NCBI RefSeq assembly: GCF_011604685.1
Contig: NZ_CP050063.1
Location: 890,501 to 954,500 of the forward strand
Direction of reading: 5' to 3'
From: Spirosoma aureum
Lineage (GTDB): Bacteria; Bacteroidota; Bacteroidia; Cytophagales; Spirosomataceae
DNA length: 64,000 nt
The notes below the pieces were generated by a model. That model had not been told where the DNA came from, did no database searches, and saw only the letters and a list, made by a program, of their open reading frames with translations. The first letter of the stretch is position 1. Each line of letters opens with the position of its first letter. This document shows, piece by piece, positions 6,605-15,848 of this stretch. Made by a program: the position numbers and the translations under genes.

Positions 6605-9459
6605 GAAAATTCCTGCTTCTATGGTTGCTGATGGGCACAACAGCGGGATCGATGCTGGCTCAACCGCGCTGGCCCGCCATCACTCAACAGACTAAACCCT
6701 GGACCCGGTGGTGGTGGATGGGAAGTGCGGTCAATGATAAAGACCTGACCCGATTGCTGGAAGAGTATCAGAAAGCGGGCCTGGGTGGAGTCGAAATTAC
6801 ACCGATCTATGGCGTAAAAGGGACCGAAATGCAATTTATCAATTTTCTGTCGCCGACCTGGCTGGATCGACTGGATCATACACTTGCCGAAGCTAAGCGA
6901 CTCAATATGGGTGTGGATATGGCGCAGGCATCGGGTTGGCCGTTTGGTGGGCCATGGGTCACACCGGAAGACGCCTGCAAGTATGTCACCTACAAAACCT
7001 ATAGCCTGAAAAGCGGGGAGAGTCTGACCGAAGCCGTTACGTATCTGCAGAAGCCCATTCTCCGGATCGTTGGGCAGCCCATTGACCGTAAAGAACTGGT
7101 TGAACCAGTGGCAAAAAATCCTGATCTGCAATTTCACGCGTTCGATCAGGTACGCTTCGAGAAACCGCTGCCACTCCAGACACTAATGGCCTATTCAGAA
7201 AAAGGGCAGGCAATTGATCTGACCAAATTCGTCGATGGATCCGGCAAGTTGAACTGGACAGCCCCGGCGGATAACTGGATGCTCTATGCCGTGTTTGAGG
7301 GCTGGCATGGTAAACAGGTCGAGCGAGCCGGACCCGGTGGTGAAGGCGACGTAATCGATCATTTTTCGAAGGCTGCAACACAGCGTTATCTGCGCCATTT
7401 TGACGAAGCCTTTAAAGGGCGGAAGAGTTTGCCAATCCGGGCATTTTTCAATGATTCGTATGAGGTAGATGATGCGCAGGGTGAAGGAAATTGGACCCCG
7501 GCAATGTTCACCGAATTTCAGCAACGGCGTGGATATAATCTCAAACAGCATTTACCAGCTCTGTTCGGGAAAGCTGCTGAAGACATCAATAAGCGGGTAT
7601 TGAGCGATTACCGCGAAACCATTTCGGAGCTATTGCTGGAAAACTACACCCAAACGTGGCACAATTGGGCGAAGGGGAAAGGTGCCCTGATCCGAAATCA
7701 GGCGCATGGGTCCCCGGCCAATATTCTTGATCTGTATGCCGCTACCGACATTCCTGAAATTGAAGGAACGGAAATTCTACGAATCAAATTCGCGTCATCG
7801 GCGGCACATGTTACCGGTAAACCGCTGACATCGTCTGAGTCGGCAACCTGGGAAAATGAACACTTCCTGTCGAAACTCAGCGATGTAAAAAAAGCCATGG
7901 ATCGGTTTCTTCTGGGTGGTGTCAATCATACCTTCTATCACGGAACAAACTATTCACCAGCGTCGGCTGCCTGGCCGGGCTGGTTGTTTTATGCGGCTGT
8001 ACACTTCAATCCGAATAATACCTTCTGGACCGATTTCGGTAAACTGAATCAGTACGTAGCCCGGTGTCAGTCGTTTTTGCAGCTAGGGAAACCCAATAAT
8101 GATGTGCTGGTGTACCTGCCGATTTACGACGCCTACACCCGTCCCGGAAAAGTGCTGCTACAACATTTCGATGGTATTCAGCATGGTTTTGCTGGAATGC
8201 CGGTTGGTAGTATTTCCGAATCGCTTTGGCAGAAAGGCTACGGTTTCGACTTCATTTCAGACAAACAACTGCTGAACGTTTCAACAACGAATGGAACCCT
8301 TCAAACCGGTGGTGTAGCCTATCAGACCATCTTGCTGCCTGCTCCGGAATTCATACCACTTGAAACAGTTACGCAACTCATGGCCCTGGCTAAAAATGGA
8401 GCCACAATTGTTGTGAACGGTCAGTTGCCTGCCGATGTGCCGGGCCTGGGTAATCTTGACAGTCGGCGAAGTGCGTTTAAAAAGCTGCTTTCTCAGTTAA
8501 CATTTGCCGATACCGAAAAAGCCGGTATTCGTCGGGCAGTTTTTGGCAAAGGGGCTTTTCTGATTGGAAATGATACCGATGAACTATTAACCCTGGCGGG
8601 GGTAAAGCGTGAAACTTTAGCGGATAATGGATTGCAGTATATTCGACGCCGTCATGCAACAGGCCATTACTATTTCATTGTCAATTGGGGCGATAAACCC
8701 GTTGATGGATGGATGCCGCTTGCTGGAGCACAGTCTTCAAAGTCAGCCGCCTTGTATAATCCAATGACTGAACAAACGGGAATAGCCGCGCTGCGAACCC
8801 GAAACACAACGAATGAGGTTTATCTACAACTTGCCCCCGGTGAGTCCTGCATTCTGGAAACGTCGACTAAGCTGATCAGTAATCCAGACTATCCCTATTT
8901 GAAAACGATAGGAAAAGCTCAGGAAATAACGGGTACCTGGACAATTCGATTTGTGTCAGGAGGTGGAGCATTACCCGCAACCGTTAAAACAGAAAAGCTG
9001 GCATCCTGGACCGAAATGGCGGGTGATACGGGGAAAACATTTTCAGGAGCTGCTACCTATACCATCTCATTCGCGAAGCCGGCCGAAACCGGTGATGGGT
9101 ATCTACTCAATCTGGGACGAGTGGCCGAGAGCGCCCGCATTCAGGTCAATGATCAGGATGTTAAAACAGTAATTGGCCCCAACTATCAGCTTTTAATTCC
9201 GGAAGCCTGGCTGAAAAATATCAATACACTGACTGTTACGGTATCTAATGGTATGGCCAATCGGATTATAGACATGGACAAACGGCATGTGGAATGGAAG
9301 AAATTCTATAACGTCAATATGTCGCCCCGGCTCCGCGAAGACCGGGATGCCAATGGCCTGTTTACAGCCGAACGATGGACTCCGAAAGAATCGGGGTTGA
9401 TCGGGCCCGTAACGCTTATGCCAGTGAAGGTATTTAAGGCCGACAGTGTCGAGAAATAA
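6601..9459 (+). CDS. Glycoside hydrolase family 106-type alpha-L-rhamnosidase
   Basis: A 952-residue protein with a signal peptide (cut after SMLAQ). The N-terminal part has the GH106 hallmark PWTRWWWMGSAVNDKDL with GLGGVEITPIYG at about residues 35-80. It continues with a TIM barrel (DMAQASGWPFGG at about 114, AFFNDSYEVDDAQGEG at about 281, IPEIEGTEI at about 382, HTFYHGTNY at about 440) and C-terminal beta domains, the last like a GH2 sugar-binding domain (LLNLGRVAESARIQVND). It is expected to release L-rhamnose from rhamnogalacturonan or rhamnosides. It is translationally coupled to GH105 (ATGA overlap) and followed after 13 bp by rhamnose mutarotase, so the operon logic is consistent. Confidence 0.88.
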   Translation: MRKFLLLWLLMGTTAGSMLAQPRWPAITQQTKPWTRWWWMGSAVNDKDLTRLLEEYQKAGLGGVEITPIYGVKGTEMQFINFLSPTWLDRLDHTLAEAKRLNMGVDMAQASGWPFGGPWVTPEDACKYVTYKTYSLKSGESLTEAVTYLQKPILRIVGQPIDRKELVEPVAKNPDLQFHAFDQVRFEKPLPLQTLMAYSEKGQAIDLTKFVDGSGKLNWTAPADNWMLYAVFEGWHGKQVERAGPGGEGDVIDHFSKAATQRYLRHFDEAFKGRKSLPIRAFFNDSYEVDDAQGEGNWTPAMFTEFQQRRGYNLKQHLPALFGKAAEDINKRVLSDYRETISELLLENYTQTWHNWAKGKGALIRNQAHGSPANILDLYAATDIPEIEGTEILRIKFASSAAHVTGKPLTSSESATWENEHFLSKLSDVKKAMDRFLLGGVNHTFYHGTNYSPASAAWPGWLFYAAVHFNPNNTFWTDFGKLNQYVARCQSFLQLGKPNNDVLVYLPIYDAYTRPGKVLLQHFDGIQHGFAGMPVGSISESLWQKGYGFDFISDKQLLNVSTTNGTLQTGGVAYQTILLPAPEFIPLETVTQLMALAKNGATIVVNGQLPADVPGLGNLDSRRSAFKKLLSQLTFADTEKAGIRRAVFGKGAFLIGNDTDELLTLAGVKRETLADNGLQYIRRRHATGHYYFIVNWGDKPVDGWMPLAGAQSSKSAALYNPMTEQTGIAALRTRNTTNEVYLQLAPGESCILETSTKLISNPDYPYLKTIGKAQEITGTWTIRFVSGGGALPATVKTEKLASWTEMAGDTGKTFSGAATYTISFAKPAETGDGYLLNLGRVAESARIQVNDQDVKTVIGPNYQLLIPEAWLKNINTLTVTVSNGMANRIIDMDKRHVEWKKFYNVNMSPRLREDRDANGLFTAERWTPKESGLIGPVTLMPVKVFKADSVEK

Positions 9460-9472
9460 TCTTAAACCAACA

Positions 9473-9787
9473 ATGGAAGAAATTGCTTTTACAATGAAAC
9501 TCAAACCGGGCGTCGAAGCCGAATACAAACGCCGTCACGACGAAATCTGGCCCGAATTATCGACCGCTTTGACAGAGGCAGGTATCCGCGATTATTCAAT
9601 TTTCCTGGATCGGGCGAGTGGCACCTTGTTTGGCGTCCAGAAACGCATGGAAGGGCATTCGGCCACCCGATTGCCTGAACTGCCGGTCATGCAGCGTTGG
9701 TGGCAGTATATGGCCGACCTGATGGACGTCAATCCAGATAATTCGCCAGTTGTGCAGCCACTGGAGCCGGTGTTTCATTTAGATTGA
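9473..9787 (+). CDS. rhaM: L-rhamnose mutarotase
   Basis: A 104-residue protein, the usual length of RhaM. It has the family opening AFTMKLKPGVEAEYKRRHD (His of the catalytic site at about residue 24), IWPEL, DYSIFLD at about 42 and the C-terminal QRWWQYMADLMDVNPDN. It interconverts the anomers of L-rhamnose freed by the preceding rhamnosidase. I chose ATG 9473; an in-frame GTG at 9446 would overlap the GH106 gene and add nine residues unlike the family. No rhamnose isomerase or kinase is in the window. Confidence 0.9.
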   Translation: MEEIAFTMKLKPGVEAEYKRRHDEIWPELSTALTEAGIRDYSIFLDRASGTLFGVQKRMEGHSATRLPELPVMQRWWQYMADLMDVNPDNSPVVQPLEPVFHLD

Positions 9788-9827
9788 TCCGTTCAGGATT
9801 AAGTGGGTCTTATGGAATCTAACGTAC

Positions 9828-10841
9828 TTATACTTCTACTTGCTTGGCTTTCTGCCGGATCAATATCGGTACGATTAAAAAACTTATACTGCTGAATAGG
9901 AGGGAAAAACCGGTTTGAGCTGCATGAAGAAACGTTGCCATGACAACGCTGGCTGTTTCATCCATTCCATAAAGCATAAGGACCCGGCTAACCAGAAAAT
10001 GATAGGTCCCGACGCCACCCTGCGTCGGGACAGCGATACCTCCCAATGAACTCACCGTCAAAATGGTTAGCGCAGCCGACGGAGGAAGTGACAAGGTTTG
10101 GGAAGAAGCAAAAAAGAGGATGTATGTAACGAGGAAGGCCAATGCATAGCTCGCGATCGTGAGGCCAATAAACAAGCTGGGACTTTTCAGTTTTTGAATG
10201 GCTATAAAACCTTTGCCCATATTGAGAGCAATAGCACCTAATCGTTTCGATAAAGGGTGCTGTCGAAAGGTCTGATTCCGAAACAGCCAGTAGAAAAAAA
10301 TAAACAGAAGGATACTGATTCCTGCTAATACGATAAGAATAACACCGGACTGGCCGCTGGACGTCATTCGCGATAGAAGAGGGCTGAATAAATCAGTAAT
10401 AAATTGACCAACGCGCTTGAACTCAAAGAAAAGCGTTAGCCCAATCAATAGAACAAGCGTGAGTAAATCAATGACCCGCTCGGCCACCACAGAGCCTAAG
10501 CCCTGAGAAATTGGAACACCGTCAGTTCGTTGCAATGTGCCACAACGGGTAAGTTCGCCCGCACCAGGAATGATCATGCTAGCCATCGAACCTGCCAGCA
10601 AAGCGATTGTTGTTCGAAATAGAGAAGGCTGGTAGCCAAGCGCCTGTAAGGTAAGATGCCAGCGGGCAGCCCGGGCAATATGATACATGCCTATGATGAT
10701 TCCAGCAACACCCAGCCATCGAAAATTTGCCTGTCGAAACTGAGCCGATAATTCGTTTAGCGGTACGTCTTTTAAAACGTACCAGAGTAAACCAATGGCT
10801 AAGAGAATCGGCAATACCTGCCGCACAAACGTGTTATTCAT
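9828..10841 (-). CDS. Lysylphosphatidylglycerol synthase TM-region (UPF0104) family protein
   Basis: A 337-residue polytopic protein with about eight membrane helices. Family marks are MIIPGAGELTRCGTLQR at about residue 90, GSVVAERVIDLLTLVLL at about 117 and SLGGIAVPTQGGVGTYHFL at about 270. The family resembles the flippase half of MprF; stand-alone members in Bacteroidota are of unknown substrate. It is divergent from the 697-aa membrane protein, with 125 bp between the starts. The gene converges with rhaM. Function beyond membrane lipid or glycan handling is inference. Confidence 0.8.
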   Translation of the reverse strand: MNNTFVRQVLPILLAIGLLWYVLKDVPLNELSAQFRQANFRWLGVAGIIIGMYHIARAARWHLTLQALGYQPSLFRTTIALLAGSMASMIIPGAGELTRCGTLQRTDGVPISQGLGSVVAERVIDLLTLVLLIGLTLFFEFKRVGQFITDLFSPLLSRMTSSGQSGVILIVLAGISILLFIFFYWLFRNQTFRQHPLSKRLGAIALNMGKGFIAIQKLKSPSLFIGLTIASYALAFLVTYILFFASSQTLSLPPSAALTILTVSSLGGIAVPTQGGVGTYHFLVSRVLMLYGMDETASVVMATFLHAAQTGFSLLFSSISFLIVPILIRQKAKQVEV

Positions 10842-10880
10842 GCGGGCAAATTACCTATTTTAATAAACACATTGCTTGAT

Positions 10881-10912
10881 TTTGGCAAACTGGCATGGTA
10901 TTGGTAAGTTTG
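10881..10912 (+). promoter_or_regulatory. Bacteroidota-type promoter for the 697-aa membrane protein
   Basis: TTTG at 10881-10884, 20 nt, then TAAGTTTG at 10905-10912. Both boxes and the spacing match the sigma-ABfr consensus. The start codon at 10967 lies 54 bp downstream of the -7 box. Confidence 0.65.
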
Positions 10913-10966
10913 ATTAGGTAAAAATGAGAATACCCATAACCCGTATCAGATAGATAACCCTAACTC

Positions 10967-13060
10967 ATGTCAAAGAAAAGGAAAGGCCCCAATCCTGTCC
11001 CTACAACCAGTCAGGCAACAAAACCGCTCAAGCCGCAGCCAGCAAATCCTGCTTTAACAGAAGCTATTGTTGCCCCTCAATCCAAACATGTACCTGATTC
11101 TGAGCAACCTTTTGAGTTAATACGATTCGATAGGCGAGTCAAATGGTTCATTGGAATCTGTATTGGGCTATTTGTTCTGTTGACACTAGCGAAGATTAAT
11201 TATTCGTCAATTGGCATGTGGAATACGACCATGCCTGATGGTTCTGATGCCCGGCGTGGTATTATAGCTGGTAAGCCCAAGCCGATACGCATGGATGAAT
11301 GGGCGATTCTGGCGCCCTTTATGTTATCGCAGGCAAATCAGGGTTTTCCGCTTGAAAATCCGGCTATTGGTGGTGAAAAGGTAGCCCTGGTTGGCTATTT
11401 TCCAATTAATCACTTTATCTCTTTTTTTAGACCTGATTACTGGGGTTTTTACCTGTTCGATGTTGATCACGGTTTTGCCTGGCGATGGAATTTTATCCTT
11501 TGTTTTGGGTTGATTTCGGTTATGTTGTCTTTTATGTTGCTGACACGTAATCAGTTCTGGCTTTCGGTATTAGGTGCTTTCTGGTTGATTTTCTCTCCCG
11601 GTCTGGCCTGGTGGTCTTTCTTTCTCCTGACCAGTATTTATTCGGGATTTGGTATGTTGATCGCATCGGCATATATGTTCTTTTCAACAAAGACAAGAAC
11701 CATCCTGATTGCAGGTGTTTTGTTTTTCTGGTGCTTCTCAATGTTTGCCCTGACGCTGTATCCGCCTTATCAGGTACCCTTGGGTTATCTGCTGGTCTTT
11801 TTGTTGGTCGGTTACACCTGGAGGCATTTCAATAAAGAACTGTTACTAAGCAGACTGTGGCTGAAGCTGGGTGTTTTTGCTGTAGCTTTTGCTGTCATGG
11901 GTGTCGTTTTCTACATGTATTATCTGGATGCAAAGTCGACCATCGATGTCATGTCTAACACAGTTTATCCAGGCAAACGCAGTGAAACCGGTGGCACGGG
12001 CTTTATTGCTAACTGGTTTTCGGAATATTATGCCGGATGGTTACTCTCTGACCAACGATTTCCACAAACGTGGCTTAATATCTGTGAATTATCGCATTTC
12101 ATTACATTCACGCCCGTCATTGCCATAGGTACGCTTATTTACTTTACCCGAACAAGAAAAATTGATCCTCTTCTGGCTATTATTCTGGGGTACGTTCTGG
12201 TATTGCTAATTTGGATTGAAGTTGGCTTCCCCGCTTTCCTGGCCAAAGCAACCCTGTTGGATGTTAGCCCGACGCGTCGAACGCAAATTCCGTTCGGTAT
12301 CGCCAACGTAGTACTGGCTATACTTTACATGAGCTATATTCATGCAAAGAAAATCAAGGTCAGTAGTTCCGTTGCGGCTTTGCTTTCAGTGGGCGTAATT
12401 GGCTTTATGATTTATGCCGCCTGGCTGAATCTGGAAGATGCACAGGGTATCTATAAGACCTATCAATTGTTTTTGCCTACGGTATTTTTCATTGTTCTTA
12501 ATTTCCTGTTACTGCCAGTCATTAATTTTCAGTATAAAGAAATTGCTGTAGTAAGTGCAGTGGCTCTATTTACATTGCCTAATCTGAAGATTAATCCGGT
12601 TGGTAAAGGCATGTCGCCAATCACTGAAAATGCCCTTTACCAGAAAGTGCGGGAACTCCACCTCAAAGAGCCGAAAGCCCGTTGGGTGGTTCTTGGAAAC
12701 CAGTATATCACGTACTTAGTTACCGCTACAGGCGTTAATCAGTTAAGCGGAGTGAAGAATCAGCCCGATTTTAAAACGATGCACGTGCTGGATCCAACCG
12801 CCAAACGTGACTCTGCCTACAACCGGTATGCGCATTCTGTTTACAATACTTATATCGACCCGGCTCATCCCGATACGGTTATTATGCAGAATGGGTATGA
12901 GGATGGCTATCAGGTAGCGCTCGACCCCTGTTCGCCTAAACTTAGGCAGCTTAATGTACGCTATATTATTTTCGATCGCGTTCCGCAGCCGGTCGAAATT
13001 CGATGCATGAAACAAGTTGCAAAACTGGGTAATCTCGAAATCTACCGTACTAATGACTGA
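10967..13060 (+). CDS. Large polytopic membrane protein, possibly GT-C-like
   Basis: A 697-residue protein with a Pro/Lys-rich cytoplasmic N-terminus (residues 1-55), about twelve transmembrane helices from residue 60 to about 535, and a soluble C-terminal domain of about 160 residues (from NLKINPVGKGMSP to the end). This layout, with an early extracytoplasmic loop rich in Asp and Arg, recalls GT-C glycosyltransferases and YfhO-type proteins, but I see no decisive catalytic motif. It overlaps the following GT2 gene by 8 bp and forms an operon with it and a DUF2304 gene, which supports a role in lipid-linked sugar or surface-glycan transfer. Confidence 0.7.
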   Translation: MSKKRKGPNPVPTTSQATKPLKPQPANPALTEAIVAPQSKHVPDSEQPFELIRFDRRVKWFIGICIGLFVLLTLAKINYSSIGMWNTTMPDGSDARRGIIAGKPKPIRMDEWAILAPFMLSQANQGFPLENPAIGGEKVALVGYFPINHFISFFRPDYWGFYLFDVDHGFAWRWNFILCFGLISVMLSFMLLTRNQFWLSVLGAFWLIFSPGLAWWSFFLLTSIYSGFGMLIASAYMFFSTKTRTILIAGVLFFWCFSMFALTLYPPYQVPLGYLLVFLLVGYTWRHFNKELLLSRLWLKLGVFAVAFAVMGVVFYMYYLDAKSTIDVMSNTVYPGKRSETGGTGFIANWFSEYYAGWLLSDQRFPQTWLNICELSHFITFTPVIAIGTLIYFTRTRKIDPLLAIILGYVLVLLIWIEVGFPAFLAKATLLDVSPTRRTQIPFGIANVVLAILYMSYIHAKKIKVSSSVAALLSVGVIGFMIYAAWLNLEDAQGIYKTYQLFLPTVFFIVLNFLLLPVINFQYKEIAVVSAVALFTLPNLKINPVGKGMSPITENALYQKVRELHLKEPKARWVVLGNQYITYLVTATGVNQLSGVKNQPDFKTMHVLDPTAKRDSAYNRYAHSVYNTYIDPAHPDTVIMQNGYEDGYQVALDPCSPKLRQLNVRYIIFDRVPQPVEIRCMKQVAKLGNLEIYRTND

Positions 13061-13733
13061 GCAGATATATATCCTAATCCCGTCTTTCAACGAAGGTAAA
13101 GTTATTCGACAGACGATTCGATCTTTAGGTGACCAGTATCATATTGTTGTCATTGACGATGCCTCTACCGACGATACGGCTAATGCCGTGCGTGACTTAC
13201 CCATCTATTACCTCCGACATGACATCAATCTAGGACAGGGAGCCGCTTTGCAAACCGGTATGGACTTTGCCCTACAACAGGGAGCCGATATTGTTGTTCA
13301 TTTTGATGCTGACGGACAGCATAATCCAGCGGATATAGATCAATTTATCGACGTACTGAAGACCCGAAAGGTTGATGTTGTGTTAGGTTCACGGTTCATG
13401 CGCCAGGAGGATTTGCTGGCTATACCACGCTTACGCCGATTGCTTTTACGCGTGGCCCGAGTTATAAATGGGTTACTTACGGGTCTGTGGTTATCCGACG
13501 CGCACAATGGTTTCCGGGTTTTGAACCGGAATGCCCTGCATACTATCCAACTAAAAGAGAATCGAATGGCGCATGCTTCGGAAATCCTTATGCAAATAAG
13601 GCGGAATCAGCTTCGCTATGTTGAATGCCCCACTCACATCATTTATACTGAATATTCTCAGGTGAAAGGGCAACGCTGGCAGGGCGCCGTCGATATCTTG
13701 ATCGATGTATTTATCAATAAATATTTTCGCTAA
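13053..13733 (+). CDS. Glycosyltransferase family 2 (polyprenyl-phosphate sugar synthase-like)
   Basis: A 226-residue GT2 enzyme: ILIPSFNEGKVI at the N-terminus, VIDDASTDDTA at about residue 37, NLGQGAALQTGMDFAL at about 65 and the metal-binding FDADGQHNP at about 92, then GSRFM and LSDAHNGFRVLNR at about 150. This is the DPM1/DpgS-like group that loads a sugar onto polyprenyl phosphate. ATG 13053 was chosen because it precedes the GT2 fold directly; it overlaps the upstream stop codon. The downstream DUF2304 gene overlaps by one base. That GT2-DUF2304 pairing is common in envelope glycan loci. Confidence 0.88.
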   Translation: MTEQIYILIPSFNEGKVIRQTIRSLGDQYHIVVIDDASTDDTANAVRDLPIYYLRHDINLGQGAALQTGMDFALQQGADIVVHFDADGQHNPADIDQFIDVLKTRKVDVVLGSRFMRQEDLLAIPRLRRLLLRVARVINGLLTGLWLSDAHNGFRVLNRNALHTIQLKENRMAHASEILMQIRRNQLRYVECPTHIIYTEYSQVKGQRWQGAVDILIDVFINKYFR

Positions 13734-14122
13734 TGAACGCAGATATTCAACTCAGTTTTACACCGATTCAGCTACTGTTATCCCTGTTGCTGTTGGTTGT
13801 GGCAGTAGCCTCGCTCCGGCTTTTCAGGAATCGGTTACTGTATAGGTTGTTTTTTGTGGCCATCGTCGTGGTAGGTATTTTGTTTGTTTCCATTCCTGAA
13901 CTGCCTTACTATATTGCGAACCGATTGGGGGTGGGGCGTGGCGTCGACCTTGTGTTTTATCTGCTCTTTACAGGTTTTCTACTATTGATTGCCGTTCTAT
14001 ATCGGAGGCTGCTTCAGCACGATGTTATTCTGACGCAGATTATCCGTCAGAACGCCATTAAAAATTATAGCGGGATCAAATCACAACTGCCGGAACGAGG
14101 TCCAACAAAACGACGGGGATAG
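13733..14122 (+). CDS. DUF2304 membrane protein
   Basis: A 129-residue protein with three hydrophobic helices (about residues 10-28, 38-55 and 68-88) and a basic C-terminus containing LLQHDVILTQIIRQNAIKN. Size, topology and position after a polyprenyl-sugar GT2 match DUF2304. Its start shares one base with the stop codon of the GT2 gene. It may help the GT2 enzyme at the membrane; no biochemical role is established by the sequence. Confidence 0.75.
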   Translation: MNADIQLSFTPIQLLLSLLLLVVAVASLRLFRNRLLYRLFFVAIVVVGILFVSIPELPYYIANRLGVGRGVDLVFYLLFTGFLLLIAVLYRRLLQHDVILTQIIRQNAIKNYSGIKSQLPERGPTKRRG

Positions 14123-14150
14123 TACGAAGGTAATGGAAGGGCACACTAAC

Positions 14151-15023
14151 TTACAGGCGATGCCAGTTTGGACAAATAACCTGCTGGCTCATTAGGGGCT
14201 GCCCCGGAAACCACTGGTCAGGTGCGATTACGAGTCGTTCTATTTCTGGATTGAGCCAGGCACCCCACCAGCTAAAGGAGCTGTTGGCTATAATGGCGTG
14301 GTGGCATAAACGCATCAAATACAAATCCTGCCAACTATCGGCTCCCTGGTTATGGTCAATAAAGGTAGCCGTTTTACCTAGTTGGCTCAGTTCGCGTTTG
14401 GCCCAAATCGGATCGTCTGAAAAAACAAAGAAATGTAGGTCTGAGACTCGTTCGCGCAGGTAGCTAATCGAGCGAATGTAATAGTCTATATCACAGAGTC
14501 CATGGTATTGATTGGCAGTTGGATTTGTGACATAATCGCCCCGACGGATGTGAATAAAGGTTGCATTGGGATTCCGAAGAATGGTATTTGCTATTGCTAA
14601 CGTAACCGCCGATGGTGTTTTCCGAAAAACCAGCTGTTTTCTCAGCGTTTCGGCTACTGGTTTAAAGTAAGATTCAGACTGCCAATAGCCGAAGCAAAGC
14701 ACGTTTTGGACCTTATCAGGTAATTTCGTTATAGCGTCTGGGTTTGTAGCCGATTCCCTCACCAGAATAGTATTCATGCCCGGCAGATTTACTCGCGCTG
14801 ATACGCTAATTAAATCCAGAATAGAAGCCTGCTTAGGGCGAATCGAAAAGGTGTCGAGTTCGTATTGTCTTGGAGTGTAATGGCGTAGTCTGGCTAACGT
14901 AGTACTCTCCAGAAGGTGCCGTTCCAGGCGTAGTTCTGTCTGGAGTTGATGGGCTAATCGAACCCCGAATGCATATTGAAACAACTGATTGCCTAACCCG
15001 CCTAGCAAAACTGAGATGACCAT
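14151..15023 (-). CDS. Alpha-1,2-fucosyltransferase-like enzyme (GT11)
   Basis: A 290-residue protein with the GT11 series: LLGGLGNQLFQYAFG at residues 6-20, the nucleotide-sugar motif HIRRGDYV at about 158 and NSSFSWWGAWLN at about 247. GT11 enzymes move L-fucose from GDP-fucose to a galactose-type acceptor. It is cytoplasmic, the last gene of a minus-strand glycan cluster that begins near 17.5 kb, and converges with the DUF2304 gene. The acceptor cannot be read from the sequence. Confidence 0.9.
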   Translation of the reverse strand: MVISVLLGGLGNQLFQYAFGVRLAHQLQTELRLERHLLESTTLARLRHYTPRQYELDTFSIRPKQASILDLISVSARVNLPGMNTILVRESATNPDAITKLPDKVQNVLCFGYWQSESYFKPVAETLRKQLVFRKTPSAVTLAIANTILRNPNATFIHIRRGDYVTNPTANQYHGLCDIDYYIRSISYLRERVSDLHFFVFSDDPIWAKRELSQLGKTATFIDHNQGADSWQDLYLMRLCHHAIIANSSFSWWGAWLNPEIERLVIAPDQWFPGQPLMSQQVICPNWHRL

Positions 15024-15052
15024 AAATCAGGGGATGGCAGTATGCACACAAC

Positions 15053-15844
15053 TCATTTATGCTCTGCCAGAAAATTAACCGTCACAAATATTTCCAGGTA
15101 TTCTGTATAACTATCGATTCGGCGGAGACCGTTGCCTACAATTCGGTATACATTGTAGGTTGGCGATAGCAGATTCCAGAAATCCCGAAAGTAGGTCCGT
15201 GAGTCAATGCTTGTGCCCCCAAATTCAAATTGAATGAAACGGATACGGCCTTGCTGAATCATTTTGGCCGCTCCTTTCAACACAGCCAATTCATGACCTT
15301 CCACATCAATTTTCAGTAAATCGATGTGCTCGATCTTCTGGGCCGCAGAAAATTCATCGACCGTACTGAAGGTAGCTATTTCATTTTTGGCAAATGAAAC
15401 ATTGATGTGGTGTAAATCACGATCATAAACCGACGCCATCCCCGATTGTTCCGCATCTGTAAACAGCGCCATTTCACCAGGACGATCGCTTAGTCCCAGA
15501 TTATGCTTGATCACATTCGGTTCCGGGAGGTTGGCTTTGAGTGTCTGGTAAGTAGCATGTGATGGCTCGAAGCAATGAATGGCAACCTGATCATCGAACC
15601 TGTTTATGAGCATTCGGGCATAGGTACCAACATTCGCACCGACATCAAAGATTGTTGTGCCACGGGGTTGACCGGCTGTTTTCTTAGCTACATAACGGAC
15701 AACATATTTTTCTCCGCTATCGTCAGTAAACGAGCCTCCGCCATAATTCATGGCGTAAATAACAAACAGATATAATTTTTCGTAAACGGGTTGTAGCAGT
15801 GTAATTCGTATAGGTGCCAGCAACCATTGTAAAAACTTCTTCAT
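15053..15844 (-). CDS. FkbM family methyltransferase
   Basis: A 263-residue protein with the SAM-binding motif FDVGANVGTYARML at about residue 62, then HCFEPSHATYQTLKANL at about 90, LLKIDVEGHELAVLKGA at about 175 and the C-terminal IQFEFGG. These are the FkbM signature regions. It probably O-methylates a sugar of a surface glycan, since its neighbours on the same strand are GT11, DUF268 and GT2. It starts 4 bp after the DUF268 stop. Confidence 0.85.
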   Translation of the reverse strand: MKKFLQWLLAPIRITLLQPVYEKLYLFVIYAMNYGGGSFTDDSGEKYVVRYVAKKTAGQPRGTTIFDVGANVGTYARMLINRFDDQVAIHCFEPSHATYQTLKANLPEPNVIKHNLGLSDRPGEMALFTDAEQSGMASVYDRDLHHINVSFAKNEIATFSTVDEFSAAQKIEHIDLLKIDVEGHELAVLKGAAKMIQQGRIRFIQFEFGGTSIDSRTYFRDFWNLLSPTYNVYRIVGNGLRRIDSYTEYLEIFVTVNFLAEHK

Positions 15845-15848
15845 GAGC

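Noticed and set aside
9446..9472. GTG start giving a longer rhamnose mutarotase
   Set aside because: It overlaps the GH106 stop region and adds residues unlike the family; ATG 9473 gives the usual 104 aa.
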